DNA of 64,000 nucleotides, taken from positions 310,001-374,000 of the forward strand of contig JAJJXM010000056.1 of the NCBI GenBank assembly GCA_024516155.1, in the 5' to 3' direction. The translations under genes and the position numbers were made by a program. The stretch comes from Pyronema omphalodes (taxonomy: Eukaryota; Ascomycota; Pezizomycetes; Pezizales; Pyronemataceae). The notes under the pieces were generated by a model. That model saw only the letters and a list, made by a program, of their open reading frames with translations. It made no database searches and was not told the origin of the DNA. This document shows positions 1 to 12,687 of this stretch, one piece after another. Numbering within the stretch: the stretch's first letter is position 1; the number at the start of each line of letters is the position of its first letter.

Positions 1-730
1 CGTATCCTTCGCTCTGCAACTTTTACCCACCCACCTGACGCCTCCCTTCTCCTCGAGTCTTTTGAACTCCACCCAGTATTCCGGAAACTAGATTACTGGG
101 GATACTACCCACAGCCACGCGCAAGTCCTCCATTGGAGGAACGGGCAGAGGTACGAGGCAGGAGAATCATGGAGGAGGTGGTAGGAGAAGCTATGTGTTC
201 GCGGCCAGCCGTAAAGGAGGTCGGTGTATGGTTATGTGGTGAAGTTCATGTGATCAGACAAGAGGAAGGTGTCAAAGTTAAGGATTTAGTGAGGGGATTT
301 GACGAGGTTATTCAAAAGCAAAGACAGAGTGTGAACAAGAGGTTTGAGTGGGATTACAAAACTTATCCGTAAGTAATACCAGGTGGTGCGTCAACCAGAG
401 GTCTATAGCTAATATCTTTATTATAGGTTTGCGGGATTTCGCATATTAGAGAAGCTGTCAAATATGTCAGAGGCTAGGTTGGTAGTGACACCGGAATTCT
501 TTGATACTGCTGCTATTGTTGCAGAACTTAGGGAAGGTAGATGGACGAAAAATAGTGTGGGTGTGCCGTTTTGTTTCGAATTACCGGAGTAAGTGTTTTT
601 TGTAATTGTGTGTGTTTTTGGCGGGCGTTATTTGTGATTTGGGAGATTGTAGACTTGTAGACTGTCGCTTTTCAAACGCTGGGAAAAGCTTGGAGTTTCT
701 TTTGGTACGATTGATTTATTACGAAGATAG
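1..730 (+). CDS. 3' part of an unrecognised gene, cut by the window edge
   Basis: The reading frame is open from base 1, so the 5' end lies outside the window. Exon 1 ends at 368 (GTAAGT donor) and exon 2 starts at 427, giving the join ...DYKTYP-FAGFRILEKL. Exon 2 can stop at 592 (TAA). It can also use the strong GTAAGT donor at 589 and an acceptor at 660, adding a short exon ending ...LFKRWEKLGVSFGTIDLLRR with a TAG at 728-730. Both models keep the frame, and the spliced one reads more like protein. The visible part is about 177-199 residues, mixed charged and hydrophobic, with no motif I know. Function unknown. Confidence 0.55.
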
Positions 731-3454
731 TTGATAGATGGACAATAAAATTTATTATCTGACGTATTAGACCGCACTTCAATGCAATCCCCTGCTATCT
801 GATATTGTTGACAAGTTCCCATTCCTTTCTCGATAGACTATGTGGTTCAAATATCAGCAGCCAAGCCTCAAGTAAACCAATAGATACATGGCATCACCTT
901 AACCCACCAGTATTCCGTAATTCAAACGGTAAAATCAACAACATGACCCACATGAAGTCATTCAACTTCAAAAATTACAAGCCAATCATAGAAAGTCTAG
1001 CCCACTAAGATAACCCATACCTTGACATAATTCCAAATCCATATATCTGCGCTCAACATTACATATCCACACAAAATAGCTAGTAGCGCGCGAGTACTAA
1101 GAATTCTTAGAATACTTCCCATAAACCTTATTTTTCACGCTCTCTAACCAGTATTTAAACCACTATTCAGATTCCCTAAAAGCAATATAAACCTCTCCAA
1201 AAAAAAACCGCCCCACAGATTCAGAACTCCGGGATGTGTGGTACTTTTTCCAACATTTAAACCCCTTTTGAATATATACGGACCACGTTTACCGGTATCT
1301 AAATCCTACATTTATATCAATATTAAATTCCACATCCAAAACTTTCGCTTTCTAGATCCCTTATACATGTACAGTCGACTCAAGAGTCAAGACTGTATAC
1401 CAAGTATCAAGGACTAATATACATCACCATCACATGCGAAACAGCAACCCAGCCAAGACTAGATTCAAGATTTATGACACAGGATCATACATAGACTGCC
1501 TGGAATATCATATCATATATCATTGTCACATGTCACATGTCGAAAGGAAAATAGCTAAGCCAAGCTAAGCCAAGCTAAGCCAAGGTATAAGTCTGGATTT
1601 AGATTCAGGATTTATGATACGGGATCATGGTTTGGCTGGAATAAATGCTTTGTGGTTCTTGGATTGAGAACTGGGAGATATCGCGTTGATTGTTGAGTCT
1701 TGGAAGTATTGAAATAATCACCTTCAACGCGTAGAGATGCTACAGTTGGATTAAGGAGAGATGATTTTGGGGATACATGGAAAGGTGATATCATGAAATG
1801 TTTTGCTTTTTTGAAGATTTATATATATATAGGAATATTGGCATAGGTGAAATGGAATGGGTGTAGAGGTGCTGGGATTTTTTTGTATTCTTAACTATGA
1901 TACCGTAGTTATATCTCACTATGTACATATGTGATAATAACATCAGCACACTTTGAAGAAGATATTATTTAGACTTCAGTAGTCACATAATCTAGTCATC
2001 GACGTGATTTGGATACATAAATTATCACAGAACTTAGATGGATAGTGTAGTGTGTAGTGTAGTATATGATACGTATAGTAACTTCCCAGGAATTCCGGTT
2101 CTATATCTAAAGCTACTCATTCCAGTCCGTCCAGTCCGTCCTTGCCCTGGACCACATCCCCAGAAGTCCTTGGAGGCGGTACCGGTAGTGGTACTATAGA
2201 CTGACTACCTTCAAGCGGGTAACCTTTGCCATAATCAACTATCAGTCCATATCCGAAATCCTCACGCTTCCGAGGCCATTCACAAGTCTAGGTTCGAAGC
2301 GAGAAATTTTTTCCCACCGTTTTTTTTGGGGCCCATCTTGTCACCACCGGATCACGGTCAAACCGTCTACTTTGACCTTAGGAATCACAGAATGTCACGC
2401 GTGACGCTATATGTCGATGACGTAAGCAATTTACGGGAATCCGGTCCTCCGAGGACATGGAAAAGGCCGTGACCCGTTCGGGTTCTGGGTTACATAATCG
2501 TGGAGTGCGTCATGTCAGTCCTCGGTGTCATGTACGCTGCGGAATGATCTGGACTGTGGAAGACCGTCCTGCAGTCCGCCCCGGACTATGAGGAACACTG
2601 TTTATGTTCCATTATCTTTTGTCAGCCGGTTGTGCTGTGGATTCCTGAACCAGAAGTGATAGATTGTTTATATACCAGTTATGCTGTTTATTCCTGTGGT
2701 TAGAGTTGAAAAGTATTACATGTAAATATCAGCAACACTGTAGGTAATTCTAAGCTCGTTGTCATTGAAGTTATGCCGAGGACTCAACGCCGTTGATGGT
2801 TGAACTTATCCCACTCGCTTGATTACTCTGCCCTGTGAGGGTTTTGTATAAGAGACACAGAAATACGCAATAACTGTTGTAAATAGCCTAAAGTTGAAGT
2901 CTCAGATGAAATGAATGAAAGGAGAAACTTATCGTCTGGTGTAAGTATGTATCTTCTGGGTTCTGGTTGACGTCCAGAGTGGATCCCTAGGACGTTTTTA
3001 TGAGGTGCTGGGTTTTGAAGAAGGTGACCTGGCTGAAGAGTGAAGCTCGTCTATCTTGGCCCAGCCACTCACTCGGTGGAACTATCTCTATGGTACCATC
3101 TCTCCTTGATCCCGGAATAACGTGCTTAGCGTCCATTTCCACTTGATACGAACGTTTAACACCTTATTACACCGTATTTAGTCTTTCATTTTAGGAATTT
3201 GATGGTATTCAATCGTAAAACACCTTACGTTTGTTTAACCATTTATTCTATCTATTTTAACCTGTACCCCTACATTATTTCCAGTTTCTTAAGTCGTTTA
3301 AATTTACATTTCGTAGTATCTATGTGTAGATACACGTGTTACGCGCAATAACAAAGAGAATCAAAAAGACCGTTTGTCATCTCATTATCCCATGCTAGAT
3401 GCATGCCAGTCATGAATGTCGCATAAAAATTGAATATTTTTCCCTTCCATGTTC
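731..3454. other. Gene-free AT-rich stretch
   Basis: About 2.7 kb without a convincing gene on either strand. It contains a short tandem repeat of a 10-base unit (about 1553-1584, CTAAGCCAAG) and two copies of TCCAGTCCG near 2133-2152. No protein similarity recognised. Confidence 0.5.
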
Positions 3455-4619
3455 TCACCAAGGCCCACTGGCTCTCCTGCCACTTCTCATAGACGTTGGA
3501 ACTGTCGTCCCCACATGAGAAAAGTGATGTCCAATAGGTTCGTACTCAATACGATATTCACATCCATCTTCATGTTCCTTAAAATATTCAAAGACATCCT
3601 CACTTAGCGTATATCCACGCTTCAAGTAGGCTCGCGGGATAAAATTGACTATCCAATGTTGCGGTGGATTCTGGTAATGTCTATTCCACTCATTTAAGGT
3701 CTTTTGTAGCTGCTTCGAATGCGGGAATAACCGTTTAAGATCGTTAATCGGCGTCAATATCTCCTCGTCAGTGTTGTCATGCTTCATTCTGCCGACATTA
3801 GCTGTGTAATACACAAGATCAAAGTAACACAAACATCTCGAAGACGCAGCTTCCGCTCTCGTTATTTTTAATCCTCAGTGTTATTTGCCGTTTTAATTGT
3901 GGGCGTGGAGCATAGTCTTCAACAAACTCTTGCCGCCTTTCCAAGCCGGTAGAAACATTCGTATGTAACCCCCGTAACACGTTTTTCATCTTTAGACCGA
4001 CCTCTCCAAAGATGCTGGATCTTCTCTTCACCCTTCCAGGAGCTCGTTCCGTCCCTTCTTCTGTTCTTCTTCTTTCTCCTAGTGAAGCCAAATCTTCTAC
4101 TCTAAAACCTCTTCCAGGAAGACATCCAATAGGCGTAGGCACCCTGCCGTATCTTTCATGGTCTATAGATGCATCTGGGTTCGCTGCTTTCTCCCCTACA
4201 TATCCACCATTCGTAATATTCGAGATATTACAACTCGTCGGCGCTACCCTTGTACTCCCATTATGTGATCGTATTATTTTATCCAAGTAGTTGTCAGATC
4301 CAAGTAACGGTTCTGAAGCTTGTTCTCGCAATTGATGGGTTTCAGTCGCGTGTAAAGGACCTCCTAATAATCGTCGCGTAGTCTTATGGGGCGAGGAAAC
4401 AGAGCCACTCCGACCGTAGAATGATTTCTGTTTCTTAGGTATCGGGGGAAGAGGATGTGGGGGAGGAGAAGGTGTAGAGCATCCCAGTGCACGACTTGTA
4501 GTACGAGGAACTGGAAACGGGCTGTAGGCGGCTGGATCGGAAACCGGAGGGGACGGGCGAGTTGATAGCGTAGGTAAGGACGCCTGTGTAGAAGCCATGC
4601 GGGACGGGTTGATAGACAT
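3455..4619 (-). CDS. Hypothetical Pro/Ser-rich basic protein, two exons
   Basis: The ATG is at 4619. Exon 1 runs 4619-3835 and exon 2 runs 3788-3455. The 46-nt intron has a GTTTGT donor, a CTAAT branch point and a GCAG acceptor, and the spliced frame gives 372 residues. The first 100 residues are rich in proline, serine and threonine and look disordered. A basic middle (RVKRRSSIF) precedes a segment with MKNVLRGL. The C-terminal 110 residues look folded (NEWNRHYQNPPQHWIVNF). I do not recognise a family. The N-terminal TTG in the same frame was not used as start because an ATG follows seven codons later. Confidence 0.6.
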
Positions 4620-7600
4620 TTGCGCTACGGCGATAGACAACTACCCGTGGGATTGAATGTCGGTCGTCAGCAATTAGAACTGTGAATAAAAGAAAACTTA
4701 ACAACTTGGTGATTGATACTATTCGTTGCTTTGCATAGAGTAGTAGGACTTGAGACGGCGGAATGAATTATTGTCGGTATAATGGTCCATGCGCTCCGAG
4801 CATGCAAGATAGGGTTCCTGCTCGCAGCAACGAGAACAGAAATCGTTGGCTAAACAATTTCTCAGGAAGAAACCCTCCAAAATTGGTACCGTGGTGCTGC
4901 AGTGATGCATTCAGGGGGAAAAGGCACAAAGCTGTCATCTCGCATCTGAATGTAATTTGGCACCCTAACGGCCTAACCATTGGCGCTAACGTACTGATTA
5001 AGGTAAATCAACGCCCGCACATTGGCGATTGCTGCATTTTATTCTCCCCATTCCCTGCCAGATGATTCTGAAACAAAGGGGTTTAATCGTCGCTCATGTG
5101 CGTAAATTTATTTTGTACCTGGACCATCCGGGTTATAGCCGTGGTGTGGTTGATGGTGATGCTGAGGATGTTACAGGCGCGACGGGACCGAAATTAGTGC
5201 CGCTACCTTTAGATATTTCCCTAACTGTCCTAGCACTACATTATGTACTTTGTATAACAGTGATTGTTATATAGTATGACTGAATTCATAGACGTCATAA
5301 CAACCGAGGAAAAGCAGGACGTAGTCTTGGTAAAAGGGACTAGTGTTTGCATGCAAGGTTCAAGTTGGGAGCTCGCTCTCAGATGTTTGGATAGGTCCAT
5401 CGTTTATGATGAAAACACCGTTCATGATGGAGAGCTTAATTGCCTACGCAACGGACAACACATATACCCCGCATTTCCTCCCCTGAATCTGGAGCTACAG
5501 CATGACAGGGGGTTAATGTAGACGCGTTCTAATAACTCTCTGGCGGTATTAATAAGAAATTAAAAGGAAGGGTACAGGGCTCCGATGGACCTGCGCAAGA
5601 GATTGCCGCCTACGGTAAACGCATAAGTGTCGAATATAGAACACATAGAGAGAAAAAAAAAACATACATAAGAAATTGCTTGTAGTAAAGGAGATAAAAG
5701 GGAGGAAATCGATAGAAGAAAAAATTAGTGGCAAAGGAAAGCCTTTTCCATGGGGAGTGGGATGAGGTCATTGAAATTAAGTTGATCGACGAATGGAAGC
5801 TGATGTCGAACCAAAAAAAGTGTGGTTGATGGGGCTTTATATAGGCTGTGTTAATTTGTATAAGAAGGTTGGGAGCTCAATGAATGGCATGGTAATGCTA
5901 TTTCTTCGCCATCACTTCATTTTAAGATGTGCGTTTGTTAGACATGCATTGTCACTCGATGTTTTCATATCGTTGGCGTTTGGCAAGCCGTGGATATATC
6001 GGTCGATTGAGCAGTAAGTCTACTGGTTCATACGATGTTCATGCGTAAAATCCGCAATATTTCTTTCACACAATCAAAATTTTGTAACCAAAATCTGTGA
6101 ACTACATAGATACTTCCACTATCACAGACTACCCTGAAACAAAGTTCGAGGCTCTTGACGGCTACCTGAGGCATTGATAATAGGTCTTATTAGTAGGTCT
6201 AGTGAGATAAAATTTTAGATAACTCATGTTTATAAAAACTTCTCATTTTCACCTAAAGGAGTCTCGAGAACTTTTCTTCTATTATTGACAGTTAATGCAT
6301 CAATTTTACAGTCATATTCTTTCTGTCTTCTCATTAAAGACTATCCAAAACAATCTTACAAACTCAAGAATAACATTAATCCTATTAAGATTTCTCCTGA
6401 ATTTCAGCTAAATTCGACATGAACCCTTTTAGATCTGTAATCTGTAACCATCTCTTGTTTTATAATGTACCTCGAATACCAAAACTAGATAGGACTTGCA
6501 CGGAAGCAAGTCTCATATCTCACACCAAAACTACAGAGTAATATAACTCCGGCTCGGATCCTACACTGGGATCATCAGTTAAAGATTGTATGTACACTCC
6601 TCATCCAAGATCAAGAAAAAAACGGATATAATTCTTGCACTTGGATATACTTACCACTTATCCCCTACATAAAAGTCTACAACTTGTAGATCTGACATAT
6701 CCTAATGACTAAAGTATATTCTATGTACGAACATCCACCAGACTGATAATCGTTCAACCTATCTGGAGGTGCTAATTTTTCGACGGCAACATTACTCCAA
6801 ATCTAATTCACATGCTGTGAAACCACAAGGATATTACGTCCATGAGCAATCGTCCGAATTTTCCATCCATGACGGCAGTTCCGACGGGACCGGGCTGATC
6901 GGCTCATCTTGTCTCATACATAAACCCGATTAGCCCGGCGGCATCCTGCATATAGGAAGGCCCGAAAAAACCTGCTTCGGAAATGCTCCACAATTTGAAG
7001 TTTTGGCAGCGAAATTGCAAGCAGGTTAAAGTTTGAAGGTTTTTGTACAGAGAAACTTTGAATATTCGTGTTGTAGATATTTGAGTAATATCAGCAGTTA
7101 AAAACACCGAGTAGGTCCGTCTCAACCATCTGGCGGATTGAAAAAAAAAAAAAAAAAAAACAGGTAGGTCTGTCTGGTCTGTCTGGTCTGTCTGGTCTGT
7201 CTGGTCTGTCTGGTCTGAATGGAAATCTTCTGGACACCCGTCGCAACCGAATCCCTAAGTATGCGCAGTATTTTATTAAGGAACTTGGAATCTTGGATAG
7301 AGCTCAAACATTCGGAATTCAAAGCACATGAGAATCCAATACCACGAGATTGAAAAATATGGACCGGATCTAACTGACTAGAATAATCTAAGCTTGACGA
7401 TTGAGGGCTTAGCGTCATAAAATCCAGTCAATCATACACATATAACCTTATTATGGCCATTTCCTGCAAGTTCCGGTGCTACGATCGGTCGATAGAGAGG
7501 TAACATGCCTTTACTCTGTTATGCGGTATGATAATATGTACTTTGTGTAAATATTGCGGGTTGTGCGCATCTGTAACAGCCCTCTACATAGAAGGTTCCC

Positions 7601-7839
7601 CATGCTCTACAATTATGTTGAGCACTGTGTAGGTCAACCTGAAGGATGCCTCATTCAATAGATTGGCTAGGCCGCACGTCTTGAATGTCTGGAGTCAGTG
7701 CATCACCGCCTGATAAATACCATGTCAAGTTCAAAGTTACTAATTACCAACCCCAAAAAACCTCTACCAACAATCATCGAACACTAAATCACAGACATAA
7801 ACTTTGAAGAATCCCCTTTTTCCATATCAGACTCAGAAT
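4620..7839. other. Long stretch without a supportable gene
   Basis: About 3.2 kb. Several short frames exist on both strands near 4.7-5.5 kb, but none has good starts, introns or motifs. An A20 run at 7141-7160 is followed by a 9-base tandem repeat (see separate entry). Nothing else recognised. Confidence 0.45.
7167..7217. repeat. 9-base tandem repeat, about 5.5 units
   Basis: The unit GGTCTGTCT is repeated without error about five times, directly after an A20 run (7141-7160). Because the period is a multiple of three, the minus strand reads as repeated Arg-Gln-Thr, but the surrounding frame has no other sign of being a gene. Confidence 0.85.
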
Positions 7840-8220
7840 ATGCATCACAATCAACCTCTACCATACACCTGGGAAACGGTGAGTTGCCAACGTTGCAAAA
7901 AACGCAATCATAACACCCCTCTCGTACATTTTCCACATTGCCGACATACAACCCACGTTAAGTGTCTAACGCTTGGAGGCTATGGTCGTTTGAAATGTCC
8001 TCTATGTAATATAAAAGCGGAAGATTTGAAGATTGCTAGAAGCTATCGAGCAGTATTCAAAAGAATGTCCAAGGAAGCTATTTCGGATTTGGTGATTGAG
8101 CTTGATAATAGACAACGATTGAAGGCTATCAAAAAGAAGAATCAGACCCAGTCTCCCACAGGAATTGGAGGACAAAAACTTGACTTGGTAGACAATCGTA
8201 TAATAAAACCCTCAATATAA
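7840..8220 (+). CDS. Small RING/zinc-finger-like protein
   Basis: Single exon of 126 residues from the ATG at 7840; the earlier TTG codon is not needed. The N-terminal half shows paired metal ligands in RING-like order: CQRC (about residues 17-20), an HFPHCRHTTHVKC block (about 33-45) and CPLC (about 56-59). A lysine-rich, probably helical tail follows. RING-H2 domains of this kind usually belong to E3 ubiquitin ligases, but here the protein is little more than the finger. It sits alone between two gene-poor stretches. It could also be a fragment of a larger degraded gene. Confidence 0.6.
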   Translation: MHHNQPLPYTWETVSCQRCKKRNHNTPLVHFPHCRHTTHVKCLTLGGYGRLKCPLCNIKAEDLKIARSYRAVFKRMSKEAISDLVIELDNRQRLKAIKKKNQTQSPTGIGGQKLDLVDNRIIKPSI

Positions 8221-10193
8221 ATTATATTAATACACTTTGGAATTGATAGAACACTAGGTGAAAATTAAACTCTTGGACTTTTTAATGGCGATCAGCTACG
8301 TGTTGAAATTGTATCCACCTACGCCATCGTGAATGTAAGATAGCCCTCAAGATTATTTTTTAAATCGGGCGGTAGGAATATATCAATGAGGGAGTGTGTG
8401 TATATGCGGGGGGATGGGTGATGCGTAGGTGGTCGTTTGATGATAACATAAGCGTAATTGTGACTTTAAAAATAGGGTAAATGTACTTTGCATGAGTACC
8501 TATGTAGGGTAATTGGTACAAAGCTCTTTTCCGACGAATAGCAGAATCGATACATACCATTGCGTCACCCACTAACTGATTCAAGAGATATAGCGCTCGA
8601 ATTGCATAGGCGGTGGGGGGGGGGGGGGGGGGAGGGAGGTCGGGATACTGTTAACTTGAGACAAAAAAGCGATCTATAGCAGAAGCGCGCGAAGTGCTCG
8701 ATGGGCAGCTATCCACTGTACAGCACCTCTGTTCTTGAATACTTGCATGATGAACCAAGTGTATGTTCGTAGACTAAAGGGTAATTCAAAGGCACTCTAT
8801 AATCCAGTCTTCTAGAACGCTGTGGACACAGTACATCGATATTGATACGTACATCGTTATGTGCGGCAGCACTCTCAGGAATTTGGGATGCACTGCTCTA
8901 TGTAGACACGATCCACAGTTATCGGACATTCTTGGTCTAGTGGGAGCTGCAAATTTTGTTTGGGTGGTGGAAAAAAAAGTTGCGGATCGATTCCGTCCTG
9001 TCAGTGAAGCCAGAACGTCTTGATTACTTGAGCTCGGAAGAGTGCCTTCTCGCGCTGGAGTCACTCTAGTGGGGCTGTGGTACTAGTGACCGCTAGCCCG
9101 GGAATAGATGCGGATTAACTCGGGCCGGCGCTGATGGTTTAGCTGGTGCAGGGGCAGCGTTCGGCGTCATCGTGGCCGCCATTGAAGGAATCTCTCTCTA
9201 TACAATCGAAGCTTGCAGTAATCGGAGTGAGAATAAATGTGAGTTGCCGCCGACTGACCCATATAGCCGAATCGTGTTGCATCGACGCGCTTGCATACAG
9301 TTGTGTAACTAATGGGCTATTAATGTTGCTGTTGCTGGTCCGAATCCAGGGCATGGGGATGAACGGTAACGGGAAGCTCTTGGGTGTTGTAGGCCGGCTG
9401 TTTATGTGTCTCAAGTTAGTCCTCCAAGCTCGCTTTCTGTCCCTGGAACCTAATCCCAGCGGATGCTAGCCGCTTCGTTTCTCGGAAAGAGCAGCTCACT
9501 GTGACACTAAGTACCGAGCCTAAGCCAGTTCTTCTGGACTTTTCTAACAGAAACGAAGCAAACACTTGATTATTAGAGCTGGGGAGCCTAGAATGTCGTC
9601 TGGAGGCTTGCCTACATCCGTCCGTTGATTGTATTCAGCATGTCTCCAAACATCCGTGTATGTATTGAGATTTATATGTCAATTGCAAGCTACACAACCC
9701 CACGCTGCTTTTTTAAATGTCATGTATTGACGGAGATGCTATGTATTGCCGTGGATTGGCGAGCTCCGTCTGCTCGGCCTGTGCTGCCGTGGACTGACTG
9801 GCAACGTCTGGCGTTCGGCCTGCAGTTGATTGCTGGACGCCCCGACAATCCTGGGAACCTGGGTGGCACAAATGCCTTCTGTTCCCTTCCTTCAGCATCA
9901 GTAGAGCATCCGCAACAAAATAGTACACGCTCTCTAGTACATCGCTTCATAGGTCGGGTGCAACTCCCAAGCCATCCGTCATCATCCATCGTGTCTAGCG
10001 CCGTGTGAAACGCCCTATATCAACAGCCCGTCCTCCCTCCAGTGGTCCCTGTTCTCGACCCCAGTGTCACTCTTCCTCTTCATCCTCCACGTCCGAGTAT
10101 TTTTACATTCGTCCTCACGTCACGCAACTTCAGTTTCTTCCATCTCACCGTTTCAATCCAAGACTCTCCCCATCAACATTGAAAACAGCCACC
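8221..10193. other. Intergenic, with a G18 run
   Basis: No supportable gene. A run of 18 G lies at 8615-8632. The last 200 bases before 10194 are pyrimidine-rich (TTCCTCTTCATCCTCC type), as expected for a fungal promoter and 5' leader of the peroxiredoxin gene. Confidence 0.5.
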
Positions 10194-10988
10194 ATGTCTG
10201 CTCGCGTTCAGCACCCTGCACCTGATTTCAAGGGAACTGCCGTCGTTGATGGTGCTTTTGAGGGTTTTCTGCTCCCCTGAACGCGCGTACAATATTTAAT
10301 TTACTGACTGATAATAGAGATCTCCCTCAATGACTACAAGGGCAAGTGGCTCGTCCTTGCCTTTATCCCAATGGCTTGGACTTTCGTCTGGTAGGATCTC
10401 TTCGATTTCCCAATACAGAAAATTGCTAATGTTGATTGGTCAGCCCCACCGAAATTATTGCCTACTCTGAAGCTGCCAAGCAGTTTGAAGAACGTGGGGC
10501 TCAGGTTGTATTCGCATCCGTTGACTCCGAGTACAGCCTTCTATCTTGGGCGGGTACTGCCCGTAAAGATGGAGGTCTCGGCAGCGTCAATATCCCTCTA
10601 CTATCCGACAAAAATCACAAGATCTCTCGTGCCTACGGTGTATTGCTTGAAGAGGAGGGTGTAGCCCTTCGTGGACTCTTCATCATTGACCCTAAGGGTG
10701 TTGTTCGCCAGGTAGGCTTTATAATATTTTCAAACTAGAGCCATATCTGATAAGTAATAGATCACAATCAACGACCTCCCTGTTGGCCGTTCCGTTGACG
10801 AGACTCTTCGTCTGGTCGATGCGTTCCAGTTCACTGAGAAGGTATGAACCACAAATCTTATGACATCACATACGCTAATGGTTGTTTAGTACGGCGAGGT
10901 CTGCCCCGCCAACTGGGCTCAGGGTGCAGACACCATCAAGGCCGATCCAAAGGCTTCCAAAGAGTATTTCACCAAGGTCCACGGTTAA
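10194..10988 (+). CDS. TSA1: Typical 2-Cys peroxiredoxin (thioredoxin peroxidase)
   Basis: Five exons: 10194-10263, 10318-10390, 10444-10711, 10761-10841 and 10890-10988. The start sits in CCACCATG. The protein reduces hydrogen peroxide and alkyl hydroperoxides in the cytosol, with thioredoxin as electron donor. The peroxidatic cysteine lies in FVCPTEI, whose Cys codon is split by intron 2. The resolving cysteine lies in the C-terminal VCPANW, so this is the typical dimeric 2-Cys class. AhpC/TSA landmarks are present ([57 protein letters not shown]). MAWTF replaces the more usual PLDFTF next to the active site. The first donor is the weaker GTTTTC. The gene converges on ATG29 with a 272-bp gap. 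Confidence 0.95.
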
Positions 10989-11260
10989 ATATCCAATATG
11001 TAAATTTGATGCTCGCTTTACGCTGCTGCTTATTTGTTTTCTTTCTTTCATTCTTGGAGTACTTGGGTTTCATGTCTCATTTTCATACCCGCGTTGTCGT
11101 AAAATAGACAAATAAAACCAGAGTGGGGAGACAACTATGATATAGAAAACGAGTTCTAGTCCAGAGGTAGCGATTGAGATTGCATTTCGCTGTTACACTA
11201 CTGTGATACAAAGTTTACAAAGCTCACACCTGAGGCTGCAAGACTACTGTTTAAAAAGAA

Positions 11261-12687
11261 CTATTGCTGGGAGCGGAAATATCGGCTACCCATTGCATGA
11301 CCGATGGTTGATATTCGGCTTCCGATCCCACCGGCCTGCATCGTACTTAGATATGCCTCTTCCATTGCTGACTGGGTTACGCTTGCATCTATCCAGCGTT
11401 AGAAATAGATACGGGTATATTTTACAGAAGACGTACCAGATAGATCGCTAAAACTACTACCCATACTCGGCGAACTTGGTCCTGCTGAGTCAATAACCCG
11501 TCGCCTCAAAGCGTCCGGGCGTGGTAACGTCACAGTTCCTGTGCCAGAAAATGGTAAGAATGCGGGCTCCTCTTCATCTTCAGACTGGGAACTTTGTTTC
11601 TTGAGAAACATTGGTAACCGTCGAATCAATCGCCCATGAGATTGGTCATCGTCATCGTCTTCAGAACTCGTCGCAGTAGAACATTCAGACGGTGGAGCGG
11701 ATTCACTAGCATCGATATCTGTAGGTACTGGATTGGAAAACCGATGCGGCTTGGAGCTAGAAGCTATGGTGGGCTCATTTTGAGTATATCTATTGGTATT
11801 CAATGGTTCGGTTCTATGGCGTGAAACAGGGCGGGGCGTGTTGGTAGTTAAGGGGTCGGTTGGCACGCGTCGATTCGAGAGAAACTGCTGTGGAGCTGGA
11901 GAACCTCGGGGAGTAGGTGTCGTTGTGGAACGCACAGAGAGAGCAGAAGTGAGTCGTGGTTCTGCTCACGCAGTCAACAAATATACTTTATCAGGGTGAT
12001 CAGACAACCAGCAGCAGAAATGACATACCAAAAACTGGTGGAATAGTAACTCGGGGGGTGTTCGTCATAGGAGTTGCTGGTGACACTGGCCCAGGGGAGG
12101 GTGGAGGCGGAAGATTATTTGTGTTTACAACAGGCGCTCCTGTACCAGTCTTTGTCATTTGCGCTCTTACAGAAGAAAGATTGTTCTCCAGTTGCCATGC
12201 CACCTCTTGTAACAGAAACGCTCTTGACACTTGGAGGTGCGCTGCACTGGATACTGTTACTTTTGAACTCAGGGTAGGAAATGGTGTCTTACAGAGTGTC
12301 CCCTGAGGCGCTTTAGTAATCAACAACGACAGAGGTTAGGAAGGACATACAATCTTGCTCTTTGAACTGCATTACCGTCGGCAGCATCTGCTTGACATAC
12401 TGATCTTTTGAAGTATCCCAATCAACCTACTAAAGTTAGCATATTTTGGGATAGTGCTGCAAAGGGTCACAAGCCCGTGGAGGATCTATAAAGCCGTTTC
12501 TGTTGAATGGTAGCCGAACATAAACGGTATACTGCACTTCGGGGAGCTGTCTAGTAGCTACGAAGCCAGCATTGGTGCGTCGGCTGTTCTCACGTTCCTT
12601 TAGGATCTGGGGTCGGTTCTGCGAGGTATTTCCAGCGCTCGATGCACCGCGAGATGAGAGCTGACGTGGTGAGGACGGTGGAGGCAT
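11261..12687 (-). CDS. ATG29: Autophagy-related protein 29
   Basis: Six exons: 12687-12475, 12426-12351, 12310-12293, 12253-12029, 11961-11437 and 11388-11261, giving 394 residues in frame. Atg29 is part of the Atg17-Atg31-Atg29 scaffold that starts autophagosome formation at the phagophore assembly site in fungi. The N-terminal Atg29 domain is clear: YTVYVRLPFNRNGFIDPP, WDTSKDQ, then SRAFLLQEVAWQLENNLSSVR. The middle is Ser/Pro-rich and acidic (SSEDDDDD), as in other Atg29 proteins, and the end (SDLSDASVTQSAMEEAYLS, SRISTIGHAMGSRY) is the family's conserved C-terminal helix. Intron 1 appears to be a GC-AG intron, and exon 3 is only 18 nt. The gene is divergent from CENP-T. Confidence 0.9.

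Noticed and set aside
1553..1584. Possible CRISPR-like spacing in the CTAAGCCAAG repeat
   Set aside because: The units are contiguous without spacers. It is a plain tandem repeat in a eukaryotic genome.
4763..5521. Several short frames on both strands
   Set aside because: No start context, splice sites or similarity. Frames of equal length occur on opposite strands, as expected by chance.
9146..9469. 107-codon frame with a Leu-rich middle
   Set aside because: An overlapping frame of similar length exists on the other strand. No signal, no domain, no splice support.
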